From the NCBI RefSeq assembly GCF_000265245.1, contig NZ_AJKS02000002.1, positions 334,337 to 398,336 of the forward strand: DNA of 64,000 nt, written 5' to 3'. This document shows positions 8,896 through 17,952 of this stretch, in pieces. Source of the stretch: Halomonas smyrnensis AAD6. Lineage in GTDB: Bacteria > Pseudomonadota > Gammaproteobacteria > Pseudomonadales > Halomonadaceae. Within the stretch, counting starts at the first letter, position 1; every line of letters begins with the position of its first letter. The translations under genes were made by a program, and so were the position numbers. A model generated the notes under the pieces. The model worked only from the letters and a program-made list of their open reading frames with translations, ran no database searches and was not told the origin of the DNA.

Positions 8896-10181
8896 CAAGA
8901 GCCAGGCAGCCGGCCCCGGCGCCCCGCCGCCTGCTGCATCAGCAGCCGCTTGAGCGGCGACAGCCGGTCGACCCCGGACATGCCCAGGTTGCGGACCAGG
9001 GTCAGCGCCGGATGGCGGGCCCCGAACAGCAGCCGGAAGCCGTCCATCATCTTCAGCATGGCGGCGTTGTCGCCGCGGCGGCGCCGCGCATAGCGCGACA
9101 GCCACGCCTCGCTGCCCAGCCCCACGCCGCGCCGGCGCGCCGTCAGCAGCTCCTCGGCCAGCACCGCGGCATCCATCAGCCCCAGGTTCACGCCCTGCCC
9201 GGCCAGCGGATGGATGCTGTGGGCGGCGTCGCCCACCAGCGCCAGCCCCGGCAGCACGTAGCGCTCGGCGTGGCGCTGGGTCAGCGGCACCGCCAGGGCA
9301 CCGTCGACCGGCTCCACCTCGCCCAGTCGACCGTCGAAGGCCGTGGTCAGCGCCTGGCCGAGGGCCGCGGGAGAGAGGCCGCAGAGCCGTTCGGCGTGCT
9401 CCGGCGTGGTCGACCAGACGATCGAGCAGTAATGCTCGTCGCCCTCCACCGTCAGCGGCAGGAAGGCCACCGGGCCGTCGGCCAGGAAGGCCTGACGCGC
9501 CACGCCGCCGTGGGGCTCGGCGGTATGCACCGTGGTCACCATCGCCGAATGACCGGTCTCGCTGGCCGTCACGCCGATGCCGGCCAGCTCGCGCAGCGGC
9601 GAACGGGCACCGTCGGCGGCCACCACCAGCGGGGCGCCGAGGCGTTCGCCGCCGTCCAGCACCAGCTCGCGCCCCCCCGGCCCGTGCTCGAGGCCCGTGA
9701 CCCTGGCCCCGAAGCGCCGCGTCACCGTGGGCAGGCCGGCCAGCCGCGATTCCAGCGCCGCCACCACCACGTCGTTCTCGACGATATGGCCGAGCACCGG
9801 CAGGCCGGCCTCCTCGGCGGAGAACGCCACCTCGCCGGTGCCCTCGGCGTCCCACACGCGCATGCCGCGATAGGGGGTCACGCGCCGGCCCTGCATCCAT
9901 GTCCAGGCGCCCAGCCCCTCGAGCAGGCGCTGGGAGACCGGCGTCAGGGCGCTGACCCGTCGCTCCGGGCGGCCGCGGCCCACGGCCTCGGCGTCCAGCG
10001 GCGCCGGGCGCGCGTCCACCAGCGTCACCGCCACGCCGGCCTCACCCAGCAGGCAGGCCAGGGTCGCCCCGACCATGCCGCCGCCGACGATGATCGCCTC
10101 GCCGGCCGGCGTCGCGTCGCGGCGCATGCCGCTCGTCTCGTCATTCACGCCGTCGTCCTCCTTCTTGGGAACCGTCGTCAT
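8889..10181 (-). CDS. ubiI: UbiI-like FAD-dependent 2-octaprenylphenol hydroxylase
   Basis: Flavoprotein monooxygenase of the UbiH/UbiF/VisC (COQ6) family that hydroxylates an aromatic ring during ubiquinone synthesis. The 430 residues show the FAD dinucleotide fold (VGGGMVGATLACLLGEAG, about 32-49), a DG motif (VVAADGARSPLREL) and the family signature GDAAHSIHPLAGQGVNLGLMD (about 325-345). Its start overlaps the ubiH stop by four bases (ATGA), so the two are translationally coupled. UbiI rather than UbiF is assigned from its position after pepP-ubiH, as in E. coli; sequence alone does not separate the paralogues for me. The C-terminal codons run into the 56-bp repeat. Confidence 0.85.
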   Translation of the reverse strand: MTTVPKKEDDGVNDETSGMRRDATPAGEAIIVGGGMVGATLACLLGEAGVAVTLVDARPAPLDAEAVGRGRPERRVSALTPVSQRLLEGLGAWTWMQGRRVTPYRGMRVWDAEGTGEVAFSAEEAGLPVLGHIVENDVVVAALESRLAGLPTVTRRFGARVTGLEHGPGGRELVLDGGERLGAPLVVAADGARSPLRELAGIGVTASETGHSAMVTTVHTAEPHGGVARQAFLADGPVAFLPLTVEGDEHYCSIVWSTTPEHAERLCGLSPAALGQALTTAFDGRLGEVEPVDGALAVPLTQRHAERYVLPGLALVGDAAHSIHPLAGQGVNLGLMDAAVLAEELLTARRRGVGLGSEAWLSRYARRRRGDNAAMLKMMDGFRLLFGARHPALTLVRNLGMSGVDRLSPLKRLLMQQAAGRRGRLPGSCK

Positions 10182-11401
10182 CGCTCAACACCCATGGCCC
10201 GGCGGGCCAGGGTCCGGCGCAGCGGGCCCAGCAGGTTGAGCCCGATCAGGCCGGCGGCCCGGGCATGGGAGAGCAGGGGGCTGTCGAGGCCGAACAGCCG
10301 GATCAGGCCGTCGCTGAAGCGGATCACGTCGTGGCGGTCGCCGCCGCGGCGGGCCTCGAAGTCGGCGAGGGTCTCGGCGCTGCCGGCGGGTTCGCCGCGC
10401 GCGGCGCCGGCCTCGATGGCGGCCACCAGGTCCATCACCCCGCGCAGCGCCAGGTTGAAGCCCTGGCCGGCCACCGGGTGCAGCGAGTGGGCCGCGTTGC
10501 CCATCACCGCCAGCCCCGGCCGGGTGGTCTCCCGGGCCGTGACCAGCGACAGCGGATAGGCGTGGCGCTTGCCGACCCGGCGGAAGCGCCCGGCGCGGTC
10601 GCCGAAGGCGCGCTGCAGCTGGGCCAGGAAGTCGCCGTCGGAGAGCGCCAGGCGGCCCTTCTCCTGGCCCGTCTCATGGGTCCAGACCAGCTCCATGGCC
10701 TGGCCCTTGAGCGGCAGCAGGGCGATCGGGCCGTCGCCGGTGAAGCGCTCGTAGGCCCAGCCGTCGTGGGGCCGGTCGAGCTCGACGCCGGCGATCAGCG
10801 CGACCTGATCGTAGGGCCGCGCGCGGCTCTCGATGCCGAGGCGCTCCTTGAGCCCCGAGCGTCCGCCGTCGGCCAGCACCGTCAGCCCCGCCTCCAGGCA
10901 GGCGCCGTCGGAGAGCGTCAGCCGGTGGCCGCCGGCCACGGGCCGGATCTCCTCGACCCTGGCCGGGCAGTGCCAGTCCAGCGGCAGCTCGGCCAGGCGG
11001 CGATGCAGCACGCGCCCCAGCCAGGCGTTGGGAATCACCTGGCCCAGGGCCTCGCCGCCGAGCTCCTCGGCGTTCAGCCGGGTCGCGCCCAGGCGCCCCT
11101 GCTCGCTGACATGGATGCGGCGGATCGGCGAGGCCTGTTCGGCCAGGCCGTCCCACAGCCCCAGGGTGCGGAAGTGCGCCACCGAGCCCTGGGCGATGGC
11201 GCTGGCCCGGGCATCGAAGCTCGGCTGCCAGGGCGCGTCGAGATCCGCCGCCATGGGCGCGGGCTCGATCACGGCCACCGTCAGCCCCAGCCGCTCGATC
11301 AGCGGCGCCAGGGCACAGCCCAGGCTGGCGCCCACCAGTCCTCCGCCGACGATGGCGATATCCACGTGCCGCGGGGCCTCGCCCCCGCCCAGATCGCTCA
11401 T
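10178..11401 (-). CDS. ubiH: 2-octaprenyl-6-methoxyphenyl hydroxylase
   Basis: FAD-dependent monooxygenase of ubiquinone biosynthesis, 407 residues. The FAD-binding fold begins IAIVGGGLVGASLGCALAP (about 15-33). The second FAD motif is LTVLADGGRSGLKERLG, and the C-terminal signature is GNAAHSLHPVAGQGFNLALRGV, where GNA in place of GDA is typical of UbiH. It lies between pepP and ubiI in the conserved ygfB-pepP-ubiH-ubiI order. The 141 bases upstream hold a perfect 12-bp palindrome that could be an operator. Confidence 0.92.
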   Translation of the reverse strand: MSDLGGGEAPRHVDIAIVGGGLVGASLGCALAPLIERLGLTVAVIEPAPMAADLDAPWQPSFDARASAIAQGSVAHFRTLGLWDGLAEQASPIRRIHVSEQGRLGATRLNAEELGGEALGQVIPNAWLGRVLHRRLAELPLDWHCPARVEEIRPVAGGHRLTLSDGACLEAGLTVLADGGRSGLKERLGIESRARPYDQVALIAGVELDRPHDGWAYERFTGDGPIALLPLKGQAMELVWTHETGQEKGRLALSDGDFLAQLQRAFGDRAGRFRRVGKRHAYPLSLVTARETTRPGLAVMGNAAHSLHPVAGQGFNLALRGVMDLVAAIEAGAARGEPAGSAETLADFEARRGGDRHDVIRFSDGLIRLFGLDSPLLSHARAAGLIGLNLLGPLRRTLARRAMGVER

Positions 11402-11505
11402 GGCCGGCTCCTCTCATTCATCACGACTGTCATCACGGCCCTCGTCATCCGGCGCTCATGCCTCGGCGCCGGGGCGCCGATTCACGGCCCATTTTTCATA
11501 ATGTA

Positions 11506-11517
11506 CGTTACGTAACG
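11506..11517. promoter_or_regulatory. Perfect palindrome CGTTACGTAACG upstream of ubiH
   Basis: A 12-bp perfect palindrome in an AT-rich pocket of the pepP-ubiH gap (11402-11542), about 105 bases upstream of the ubiH start. The surrounding sequence (ATTTTTCATAATGTACGTT) is the only AT-rich part of the gap, so it could be a promoter/operator for ubiH-ubiI. No regulator can be named. Confidence 0.35.
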
Positions 11518-11542
11518 GTAATGCTTTATCGCTTGCTAACGG

Positions 11543-12880
<1,338 letters not shown>

Positions 12881-12961
12881 GGCAGCTCCTGGGGCAGGCG
12901 GGAGCCCCGCCGGGCGGCGGGGCGGGCATCGCGCGGTACCGGGCCGGCGGCCCGGGCCGTC

Positions 12962-13549
12962 TCAGTGCTTGGTGTAGGACTCGGGGTCGTCGACCTTCTC
13001 GACCTGCGGCTGGCCGGGATGCTGCTCGGTGTAGAGCATCATGGCGGCCATGCGGGCGTGCTCGGTGAGGGCGAAGAGGTCGTTCTCGTTCTCCGGGTCG
13101 TCATCGAGGTCGGTGTCGATGGCGGCCAGGCCCTTGAGGTCGTCGACCGCCTCGCGCAGCGGCTCGGACCATGCCTTGCGCGGCGCATCGCCGGCATCCT
13201 CGATCACCTCGAGGAAGCCCAGGGTCCAGTCCTTCAGGCCCTGGGCGCGCTCGCCGAGGGAGAACAGGTCGTCGGGCAGCAGCGGCTCGTAGTTCATCTC
13301 GCTGGCCGAGAGCGCCTCGACGGTCTGGCGGCGCCAGCCCAGCAGGCGCTCGGCGGAGGGCTCGTCGCGGGGCTGCTCGACGCCCAGGTTCTGGCACACG
13401 ACTTCCAGCCAGCCCTCGGCGCTGAGGTCGTGCAGCGCCAGCGAGGCGCACAGGCGGCCGTCGAGGAAGGCCGGCGACTGCATGCTGCCGTGCAGCAGGA
13501 AGGTGTCGGCGATGTCGGAGAAATCCTGGCGTTCGTTGATCAGAGACAT
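12962..13549 (-). CDS. ygfB: YgfB/UPF0149 family protein
   Basis: A 195-residue acidic, helical protein of the YecA/YgfB (UPF0149) family. It begins LINERQDFSDIADTFLLHGSMQSPAFLDGRLCA and carries the conserved GWRRQTVEAL and WTLGFLEVIED blocks. In Pseudomonas aeruginosa a YgfB homologue has been linked to control of the alpA lysis program and beta-lactam resistance; whether that holds here is unknown. The ATG at 13549 is the family start; an open frame runs further upstream across the zapA promoter but is not credible. Divergent from zapA, as in E. coli. Confidence 0.9.
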   Translation of the reverse strand: MSLINERQDFSDIADTFLLHGSMQSPAFLDGRLCASLALHDLSAEGWLEVVCQNLGVEQPRDEPSAERLLGWRRQTVEALSASEMNYEPLLPDDLFSLGERAQGLKDWTLGFLEVIEDAGDAPRKAWSEPLREAVDDLKGLAAIDTDLDDDPENENDLFALTEHARMAAMMLYTEQHPGQPQVEKVDDPESYTKH

Positions 13550-13581
13550 GGGACCATCCGGTGCGAGGGCCGCGCGGCGCG

Positions 13582-13611
13582 TTGACCGGCCGCAAACGGC
13601 TCTCTTATAGT
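13582..13611 (+). promoter_or_regulatory. Candidate sigma70 promoter for zapA
   Basis: TTGACC (13582-13587), an 18-base spacer and TATAGT (13606-13611) match sigma70 elements well and point at zapA about 90 bases downstream. They lie in the ygfB-zapA divergent gap. Confidence 0.5.
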
Positions 13612-13702
13612 GACTTGACGTACGTATACCCCACGATGTTAACGCATCGGGCCCCCATGGCGCCGCACCCCGCGTGCTCCTCCGGGCCCGCCGGAGCCCC
13701 CC

Positions 13703-14002
13703 ATGACCGACGCCTCGCGGCCCACCACCGAGATCACCCTGCTGGAGCGCCAGTACGTCATCGCCTGTCCGCCGGACGAGCAGGACAAGCTGGAGCGCGC
13801 TGCCCGCTACCTGGACCGCGCCATGCAGGGCATCCACGCCCAGGGCAAGGTGGTCGACCGGGAGAAGGTCGCCATCATGGCGGCCCTGAACATCACCCAC
13901 GAGCTGCTCGAGACCCTCGAGGAGCGCCGCGCCGGCGAGAAGAGCCTCGGCGAGCTCAGCGCGCGCCTGGAGAAGGCGCTGGCCGACGCGCCCTCGCGCT
14001 AG
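13703..14002 (+). CDS. zapA: Cell division protein ZapA
   Basis: A small (99-residue) cytosolic protein that cross-links FtsZ filaments at the division ring. The N-terminal globular part contains ITLLERQYVIACPPDEQDKLERAARYLDRAM, a ZapA hallmark. The remainder (about 50-95) is a coiled coil for dimerisation (MAALNITHELLETLEERRAGEKSL). It lies directly upstream of the 6S RNA gene and fau, the arrangement used to recognise ssrS in most gammaproteobacteria. Confidence 0.95.
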   Translation: MTDASRPTTEITLLERQYVIACPPDEQDKLERAARYLDRAMQGIHAQGKVVDREKVAIMAALNITHELLETLEERRAGEKSLGELSARLEKALADAPSR

Positions 14003-14015
14003 AGGATTCTTCGCT

Positions 14016-14043
14016 TTGGACGCAGGCCTCGCTCTGCTAGGAT
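14016..14043 (+). promoter_or_regulatory. Promoter of the 6S RNA gene
   Basis: TTGGAC (14016-14021), a 16-base spacer and TAGGAT (14038-14043) lie just before the predicted 6S RNA 5' end at about 14050. Confidence 0.6.
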
Positions 14044-14049
14044 AGAGGC

Positions 14050-14235
14050 GTTCCCTGGGGTGTTCGCCAGTCGTTAAGTCCCTCGAGCCTATGCGCAGTA
14101 CCCAGGGGGCCAACAGCTAGTCCGGACCCGTGTGCATGTCCGTGCGACGGAAAGCCTGACGGTCCGGCTGCGGCCACCCACCTTGAACCACAGGGTTCAA
14201 GGGCCAGAATGACAGCGGCACTCTGGGGAACTCCT
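14050..14235 (+). ncRNA. ssrS: 6S RNA
   Basis: About 185 bases of regulatory RNA that mimics an open promoter and sequesters sigma70 RNA polymerase in stationary phase. The 5' strand (GTTCCCTGGGGTGTTCGCC) can pair with the 3' strand (GGCACTCTGGGGAAC), closing the long stem. Internal conserved blocks are GTCGTTAAGTCCC, TGTGCATGTCCG followed by CGGAAAGCCT, and the 3' hairpin CCTTGAACCACAGGGTTCAAGG (14181-14202). Position between zapA and fau is the family norm. The 3' end overlaps the region just before the fau start, so fau is probably read from the same transcript. Exact ends are inferred from pairing. Confidence 0.92.
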
Positions 14236-14241
14236 TTCTGC

Positions 14242-14874
14242 ATGACCGATCTGCAAGACACCGCCGCCTGCACCGTGCGTGACGACGAGCGACGCGCCCT
14301 GCGTCGTGACCTCCGACGTCGCCGTCGCCGGCTGAGCGCGCAAGAGCAATCTCAGGCCGCCCGGCGGCTATGCCACCAGCTGCGGCGCCTTCCCGAAGTG
14401 CAGCGCGCAAGGCGCGTGGCCCTCTACCTGCCCAACGACGGCGAGATCGACCCGACCCGCCTGGTGCCCTGGCTGAACGGCCGCGGCGTCCGCGTCCATC
14501 TGCCCGTGCTGCGTCCGCTTTCGCATAACGCCCTGTGGTTCGTGCACTACCACGCCGGCACGCCGATGGTGACCAACCGCTTCGGCATCCCCGAACCCTG
14601 CACCCGTCACGGTGCCCATCGCGCCCGCCGCACGCCGGCCTGGGCGCTGGACCTGATCCTGATGCCGCTGGTGGGCTTCGACGACGACGGGCAGCGCATC
14701 GGCATGGGGGGCGGCTTCTACGACCGCACCCTGGCCTTCACCCGCGGCCGCGGGCCGCGGCCGCGCCTGATCGGCCTGGCCCACGACTGCCAGCGCGTCG
14801 AGCGCCTGCCGGTGGCGCCCTGGGACGTGCCGCTGGATGCCATCGTCAGCGACCGGCGCGTCGTGCGCCCCTGA
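14242..14874 (+). CDS. fau: 5-formyltetrahydrofolate cyclo-ligase
   Basis: Converts 5-formyltetrahydrofolate to 5,10-methenyltetrahydrofolate using ATP (MTHFS, YgfA). At 210 residues it is near family size. An Arg-rich N-terminal stretch (RRDLRRRRRRLSAQEQ) precedes the core, and the nucleotide-binding signature GMGGGFYDRTLAF lies at about 153-165. The final segment WDVPLDAIVSDRRVVRP is typical. The ATG at 14242 is preferred over one at 14209, which would lie inside 6S RNA. It ends at a terminator shared with the opposite-strand small gene. Confidence 0.93.
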   Translation: MTDLQDTAACTVRDDERRALRRDLRRRRRRLSAQEQSQAARRLCHQLRRLPEVQRARRVALYLPNDGEIDPTRLVPWLNGRGVRVHLPVLRPLSHNALWFVHYHAGTPMVTNRFGIPEPCTRHGAHRARRTPAWALDLILMPLVGFDDDGQRIGMGGGFYDRTLAFTRGRGPRPRLIGLAHDCQRVERLPVAPWDVPLDAIVSDRRVVRP

Positions 14875-14899
14875 TGGCCTCGCGGGCCATTCCGGCATG

Positions 14900-14939
14900 A
14901 AAAAAAGCGGCCGATACCTGAGCATCGACCGCTTTTTTT
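14900..14939. terminator. Bidirectional terminator, fau / small membrane peptide
   Basis: AAAAAAAGCGG ... CCGCTTTTTTT: a hairpin (GCGGtCGAT pairing on the - strand) flanked by seven A and seven T, so it can stop transcription from fau (+) and from the 31-codon gene (-). Confidence 0.85.
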
Positions 14940-14964
14940 CGGGAATCGTCCTGACCGCTGGCGC

Positions 14965-15060
14965 TTACTGGCCGACCAGCGCCTGGGCGTAGCCGGTCGC
15001 CACGACACCGATACCGAAGATCAGCACCAGGATCATGACCAGGTCGGGCTTGCGCTTCAT
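14965..15060 (-). CDS. 31-residue single-span membrane peptide, hypothetical
   Basis: A 31-codon frame begins MKRKPDLVMILVLIFGIG and ends ALVGQ before a TAA. The ATG at 15060 is preceded by GAAGGGAG, a strong ribosome binding site six bases away, and the frame ends 26 bases before the terminator, so it looks like a complete small transcription unit. The peptide has a positively charged N-terminus (Lys2, Arg3, Lys4) followed by one hydrophobic span (about 7-23). I do not recognise a named family. Its role is unknown. A possible -10 (TATAGT at about 15135-15140, - strand) lies some 75 bases upstream. Confidence 0.65.
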   Translation of the reverse strand: MKRKPDLVMILVLIFGIGVVATGYAQALVGQ

Positions 15061-15380
15061 CGTCGACTCCCTTCGATGTGACGGCGCCGTGTCCGGATGA
15101 CGTTCCGGGCATCGGCTGGCGTTGACTGCTTTCGACTATACGGCGTCGAGACCGCCGCGAAAGGCGCATTTGCCCCCCTCGAACACCGTTTGTTCACGGT
15201 TTCCGGCCACCCGGCCGCGAGAGCAAGGCCGGAGGCCCGTCGGGGCCGCCTCGAGCGGGGCCACAGCCTAGCCGAAGCGCCCGAGCATGACAACCGTCAT
15301 GCTCGGGAATGAGCGCAAACGACGCTGTCATGGCCGAGCGCAGCGCGCAAGCAACCGCTTACTCACGCCGCCCGGGAGCG
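15061..15380. other. 320-base gap between small peptide gene and ilvA
   Basis: No coding frame is convincing here. The left part would hold the promoter of the 31-codon gene. The only clear structure is a perfect 12-bp inverted repeat, CCCGAGCATGAC/GTCATGCTCGGG, with a four-base loop at 15280-15307. It lies 74 bases past the ilvA stop and has no T tract, so it could be a weak terminator or mRNA-stabilising hairpin for ilvA. Confidence 0.55.
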
Positions 15381-16895
15381 TCACGCCATGAACAGGCGAT
15401 AGGCGGGGTTGTCCGACTCCTTCCAGTAGCGATAGCCGATCTCGTCGAAGTGCTCCTCGACGTGCCCGCGATCGTCCTCCGGCAGCTGCATGCCGACCAG
15501 CACCCGGCCGTAGGCGGCGCCGTGATTGCGGTAGTGAAACAGCGAGATGTTCCAGTCGTGGGGCAGGTGGGTGAGGAAGTTCATCAGCGCGCCGGGACGC
15601 TCCGGAAACTCGAAGCGATAGACCTCCTCGTCGAAGCGCTCCTGGGGGCGACCGCCGCCGAGATGGCGCAGGTGCAGCTTGGCCAGCTCGTTGTCGGTGA
15701 GGTCCTCCACCGGATAGCCAGCCTCGCGCAGCTTGTCGATCACCGCCTGGCGATCCTCGCCGCCCGGCTTGACCTGCACGCCGACGAAGATGTGCGCCTG
15801 CTCGGGATCGGCATAGCGATAGCTGAACTCGGTGACCATGCGCTTGCCGATGGTGCGGCAGAACTTCTTGAAGCTGCCCGGCCGCTCGGGGATGGTCACC
15901 GCCAGGATCGCCTCGCGCTGCTCGCCCAGCTCGGTGCGCTCGGCGATGTGCTGCAGGCGATCGAAGTTGGTGTTGGCGCCGGAGTTGATGCACACCAGGG
16001 TCTCGCCGCTGGCGCCGGTCTGCTGGATGTACTTCTTGAGACCCGCCAGCGACAGGGCGCCGGAGGTCTCGGAGACCGCGCGGGTGTCCTCGAAGATGTC
16101 CTTCACCGCGGCGCACATCTCGTCGGTGTTGACGGTGATGACGTCGTCCACCAGGTCGCGCATCACCGCGAAGGGCGCCTCGCCGACCTGAGCCACGGCC
16201 ACGCCCTCGGCGAACACGCCGACCTGGTCCAGCACCACGCGCTCGCCGCGGTCCAGGGCGGCCTTGAGGCTGGCGCTGTCCTCGGACTCCACGCCGATCA
16301 CCTTGATCTCCGGGCGCAGGTACTTCACGTAGGCGGCCACGCCGGCGATCAGCCCGCCGCCGCCCACCGGCACGAAGATGGCGTCCAGCCGGCCGGGGTT
16401 CTGGCGCAGGATCTCCACCGCCACGGTGCCCTGGCCGGCGATCACGTCGATGTCGTCGAACGGCGGGATGTAGGTGTAGCCGTGCTCCTCGATCAGTTCC
16501 TGGGCGTGGGCCGCGGCCTCGCCGAAGGCATCGCCCTTGAGCACCACCCTGGCGCCCCGGGCACGCACCGCGGCGACCTTGATCTCCGGGGTGATGCGCG
16601 GCATCACGATCACCGCCTTGACGCCCATCTGCCTGGCGGCCATGGCCAGCCCCTGGGCATGATTGCCCGCCGAGGCGGCGATCACGCCCTTGGCCTTCTG
16701 CTCGTCGCTGAGCTGCGCCATCTTGTTGTAGGCGCCGCGAATCTTGAAGGAGTAGACCGGCTGGAGATCTTCGCGCTTGATCAGAATCTGGTTGTCGAAC
16801 CGCTTGGAGAGAAACGGCGCCGACGAGATCGGCGTTTCCCGGGCGGCCTCATAGACCCGGGCCTGGAGAATCTTCTTGACGGTATCTTCGAGCAT
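15381..16895 (-). CDS. ilvA: Threonine ammonia-lyase, biosynthetic
   Basis: PLP enzyme that deaminates threonine to 2-oxobutanoate, the first committed step to isoleucine. The 504 residues match the biosynthetic (long) form. The PLP lysine is in VYSFKIRGAYNKM (Lys51), the Ser/Gly loop is VPVGGGGLIAG, and AASAGNHAQG binds the substrate carboxylate. Two C-terminal ACT-like regulatory domains (about 325-410 and 420-504) indicate allosteric control by isoleucine and valine. The start at 16895 (MLEDTVKKIL) matches relatives; the frame runs open upstream to 17000. It is divergent from rpiA, as in many Pseudomonas genomes. Confidence 0.96.
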   Translation of the reverse strand: MLEDTVKKILQARVYEAARETPISSAPFLSKRFDNQILIKREDLQPVYSFKIRGAYNKMAQLSDEQKAKGVIAASAGNHAQGLAMAARQMGVKAVIVMPRITPEIKVAAVRARGARVVLKGDAFGEAAAHAQELIEEHGYTYIPPFDDIDVIAGQGTVAVEILRQNPGRLDAIFVPVGGGGLIAGVAAYVKYLRPEIKVIGVESEDSASLKAALDRGERVVLDQVGVFAEGVAVAQVGEAPFAVMRDLVDDVITVNTDEMCAAVKDIFEDTRAVSETSGALSLAGLKKYIQQTGASGETLVCINSGANTNFDRLQHIAERTELGEQREAILAVTIPERPGSFKKFCRTIGKRMVTEFSYRYADPEQAHIFVGVQVKPGGEDRQAVIDKLREAGYPVEDLTDNELAKLHLRHLGGGRPQERFDEEVYRFEFPERPGALMNFLTHLPHDWNISLFHYRNHGAAYGRVLVGMQLPEDDRGHVEEHFDEIGYRYWKESDNPAYRLFMA

Positions 16896-16993
16896 CCTGA
16901 CATTCCGATAGTAGCGCGAGGGGCCGCGTGACGCGGCGCGGAGGGAACCTCTATTGGTAGCATTCGCGCCGGCACGGCGTCCAGCACGGCGAG

Positions 16994-17015
16994 GCGCCAT
17001 GGCCTATAATGGCGC
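16994..17015 (+). promoter_or_regulatory. Candidate rpiA promoter with flanking inverted repeat
   Basis: A perfect -10 hexamer TATAAT (17005-17010) lies 38 bases before the rpiA start, but no good -35 is seen at 17 bases. The hexamer is embedded in the inverted repeat GCGCCAT-N8-ATGGCGC (16994-17015), so a repressor could cover it. Confidence 0.4.
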
Positions 17016-17048
17016 GGCATTTCCACCCTCCAGCCAGACGAGCACTCC

Positions 17049-17723
17049 ATGACCCAGGACGAACTCAAGGACGCCGTGGCCGCTGCCGCCATCGACGAGA
17101 TCCGCCCGCTGCTCGGGCGCGACGTGGTGATCGGCGTCGGTACCGGCTCCACCGCCAATCGCTTCATCGACCAGCTGGCCGCGCTGAGCAGCGACTTCCG
17201 TGGCGCCGTGGCCAGCTCCGAGGCCAGCGCCGAGCGCCTGCGCAGCCACGGCATCGATGTCTTCGAGCTCAACGAGGTCGGCACCGTGCCCGTCTATGTC
17301 GATGGCGCGGACGAAGTGAACGCTCACCTTCAGATGATCAAGGGCGGCGGTGCGGCCCTGACCCGGGAGAAGATCGTCGCCGCCTGCGCCCAGCGCTTCG
17401 TGTGCATCGCCGACGGCTCCAAGAAGGTGAAGCGCCTGGGCGACTTCCCGCTGCCGGTGGAGGTGATTCCCATGGCCCGCTCCTACGTAGCGCGGGAGCT
17501 GGTCAAGCTGGGCGCCGACCCGGTCTACCGCGAGGGCGTGGTCACCGACAACGGCAACCAGATCCTCGACTGCTACGAGTTCATGATCGACGACCCGGTG
17601 GCCATGGAGGCGACACTCAACGCCATCGTCGGCGTGGTCACCAACGGGCTGTTCGCCGCCCGCGGCGCCGACGTGCTGCTGCTGGGCACCGACCAGGGCG
17701 TCCAGCGCCTGACGCCGGCCTGA
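17049..17723 (+). CDS. rpiA: Ribose-5-phosphate isomerase A
   Basis: Interconverts ribose 5-phosphate and ribulose 5-phosphate in the pentose phosphate pathway. The 224 residues are close to the usual 219. Conserved motifs are all present: [13 protein letters not shown] (phosphate loop, about 28-40), VDGADEVN with the catalytic Asp residues, [14 protein letters not shown] with Lys and Glu of the active site, and [11 protein letters not shown]. Divergent from ilvA across a 153-base gap. Confidence 0.97.
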   Translation: MTQDELKDAVAAAAIDEIRPLLGRDVVIGVGTGSTANRFIDQLAALSSDFRGAVASSEASAERLRSHGIDVFELNEVGTVPVYVDGADEVNAHLQMIKGGGAALTREKIVAACAQRFVCIADGSKKVKRLGDFPLPVEVIPMARSYVARELVKLGADPVYREGVVTDNGNQILDCYEFMIDDPVAMEATLNAIVGVVTNGLFAARGADVLLLGTDQGVQRLTPA

Positions 17724-17735
17724 CGTCTCCTTGCA

Positions 17736-17760
17736 CAGGGCCGGATATCGCCCGGCCCTG
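17736..17760 (+). terminator. Hairpin downstream of rpiA
   Basis: CAGGGCCGG-N7-CCGGCCCTG forms a perfect nine-pair stem 13 bases past the rpiA stop. There is no T tract (CCCCATCTC follows), so termination would be weak or Rho-assisted. Confidence 0.5.
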
Positions 17761-17869
17761 CCCCATCTCTCATACTCCCCCACGAGAAAAACCACCACAG
17801 CATAATTAGCCATTACAGGCGGTAGCGGTAGGCCCGCCCTCTTATCCTGCACCCAATAGGTTAATTTCT

Positions 17870-17893
17870 GTAACTGAGTAACCTTCCAGTTAC
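17870..17893. promoter_or_regulatory. Inverted repeat upstream of the pel operon
   Basis: GTAACTG-N10-CAGTTAC lies 60 bases before the pelX start, inside the 229-base gap after rpiA. The gap is visibly richer in A+T than the flanking genes (for example CATAATTAGCCATTACAGG at 17799-17817), as expected of a promoter region, but I could not find a convincing -35/-10 pair. The repeat is a candidate operator for a pel regulator. Confidence 0.4.
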
Positions 17894-17952
17894 GGAGATG
17901 GCAGCGGCCAGAAGAAGCCGTACGCCATGACAACACGGGGGGGTAAGGGAAC

